Origin: Paraburkholderia rhizosphaerae | GTDB taxonomy: Bacteria > Pseudomonadota > Gammaproteobacteria > Burkholderiales > Burkholderiaceae | NCBI RefSeq assembly: GCF_004366595.1 | Contig: NZ_SORE01000006.1 | Span: 272,876-336,875 of the forward strand | DNA: 64,000 nucleotides | Direction: 5' to 3' | In this document: piece by piece, positions 63,890-64,000 of the stretch | How the letters are laid out: every line of letters starts with the position of its first letter | Position numbering within the stretch: the stretch's first letter is position 1 | Position numbers and translations under genes: made by a program | The notes under the pieces: model-generated | Seen by the model: the letters and a program-made list of their open reading frames with translations, nothing else | Told to the model about the DNA's origin: nothing | Databases searched by the model: none

Positions 63890-64000
63890 TTCTCTGCTGC
63901 AACGTGCAGCGGACACGCAGAAAGACGGTGGTAGGGTGGTCAGGGTCTTTCAGTCGTGAAGTGATCTTTAACAATACACAGCCGATAAGTGTGGGCGCTT
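63890..64000 (+). rRNA. Leader of an rRNA operon (partial; 16S begins beyond the window)
   Basis: The last 40 bases contain GATCTTTAACAAT at 63963-63975, a boxA antitermination element, followed by GCCGATAAGTGTGGGCGCTT, a conserved stretch of proteobacterial rRNA leaders. A small hairpin-forming CTGCTGC/GTGCAGC lies near the start. The mature 16S gene is not in the window. Identification is from pattern memory. Confidence 0.8.

Overview
The window looks like chromosomal DNA of a beta-proteobacterium of the Burkholderia/Paraburkholderia group. This rests on high GC with strong third-position bias, a complete paaABCDE set with a TetR-type regulator, a fused indolepyruvate oxidoreductase, a short type-2 ArgC, an LpxO-type lipid A hydroxylase, and an rRNA-operon promoter and leader of beta-proteobacterial type at the right edge. 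I saw no insertion sequence, prophage, CRISPR array, tRNA or plasmid function. Identifications are from reading the proteins and recalled family knowledge; no database search was possible.

Layout. 0.3-10.3 kb: ttcA and an unusual cytochrome P450 (both minus), glmU-glmS for UDP-GlcNAc synthesis, a TauE/SafE exporter, a stand-alone receiver protein, a DUF2442 protein and a membrane PAS-GGDEF diguanylate cyclase preceded by a 12-bp minisatellite. 10.5-18 kb: an acid-sugar and dicarboxylate catabolic region. A UxaA/GarD-type dehydratase diverges from a FadR-type GntR regulator. A HutC-type GntR regulator diverges from dctA, a D-tartrate dehydratase-like enolase and a fumarase-superfamily lyase. 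Both divergent promoters carry clear palindromes. 18-26 kb: a third GntR regulator diverges from a gamma-glutamyltransferase homologue, an MFS carrier and a GAF protein, with two matching palindromes; then a small His/Lys-rich protein and a 14-TM drug exporter. 25.4-33.7 kb: a LysR regulator diverges from a complete oligopeptide/glutathione-type ABC importer ending in a second gamma-glutamyltransferase. 34-39 kb: lpxO, wrbA, a Zur-box-controlled COG0523 metallochaperone, two overlapping small unknown ORFs and an EamA transporter. 39-48.3 kb: a small secreted protein, a Mut7-C protein, a beta-hydroxyacid dehydrogenase, a probable orphan small RNA, argC, a PEBP-family protein, an RcsB-like regulator, pyrE and maeB. 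48.4-60.1 kb: aromatic catabolism (indolepyruvate oxidoreductase, hpd with an Lrp-type regulator, paaABCDE with a TetR regulator). 60.3-63.7 kb: a glycosyltransferase, a polysaccharide deacetylase and an SGNH hydrolase. The window ends inside an rRNA leader.

How genes fit together. Several units share one plan: a regulator, a palindromic operator in the divergent gap, a transporter, and catabolic enzymes. The aromatic block could pass phenylpyruvate to phenylacetyl-CoA (oxidoreductase) and then into ring epoxidation (PaaABCE), while Hpd takes 4-hydroxyphenylpyruvate to homogentisate. The two gamma-glutamyltransferase units suggest salvage of gamma-glutamyl compounds by two routes.

Most novel signals: the CU-rich orphan sRNA at about 41.59 kb; the P450 with a Glu-Pro pair in place of the usual acid-Thr pair; the tarD-lyase-dctA cluster of unknown true substrate; and the twin-palindrome GntR/gamma-glutamyltransferase unit.
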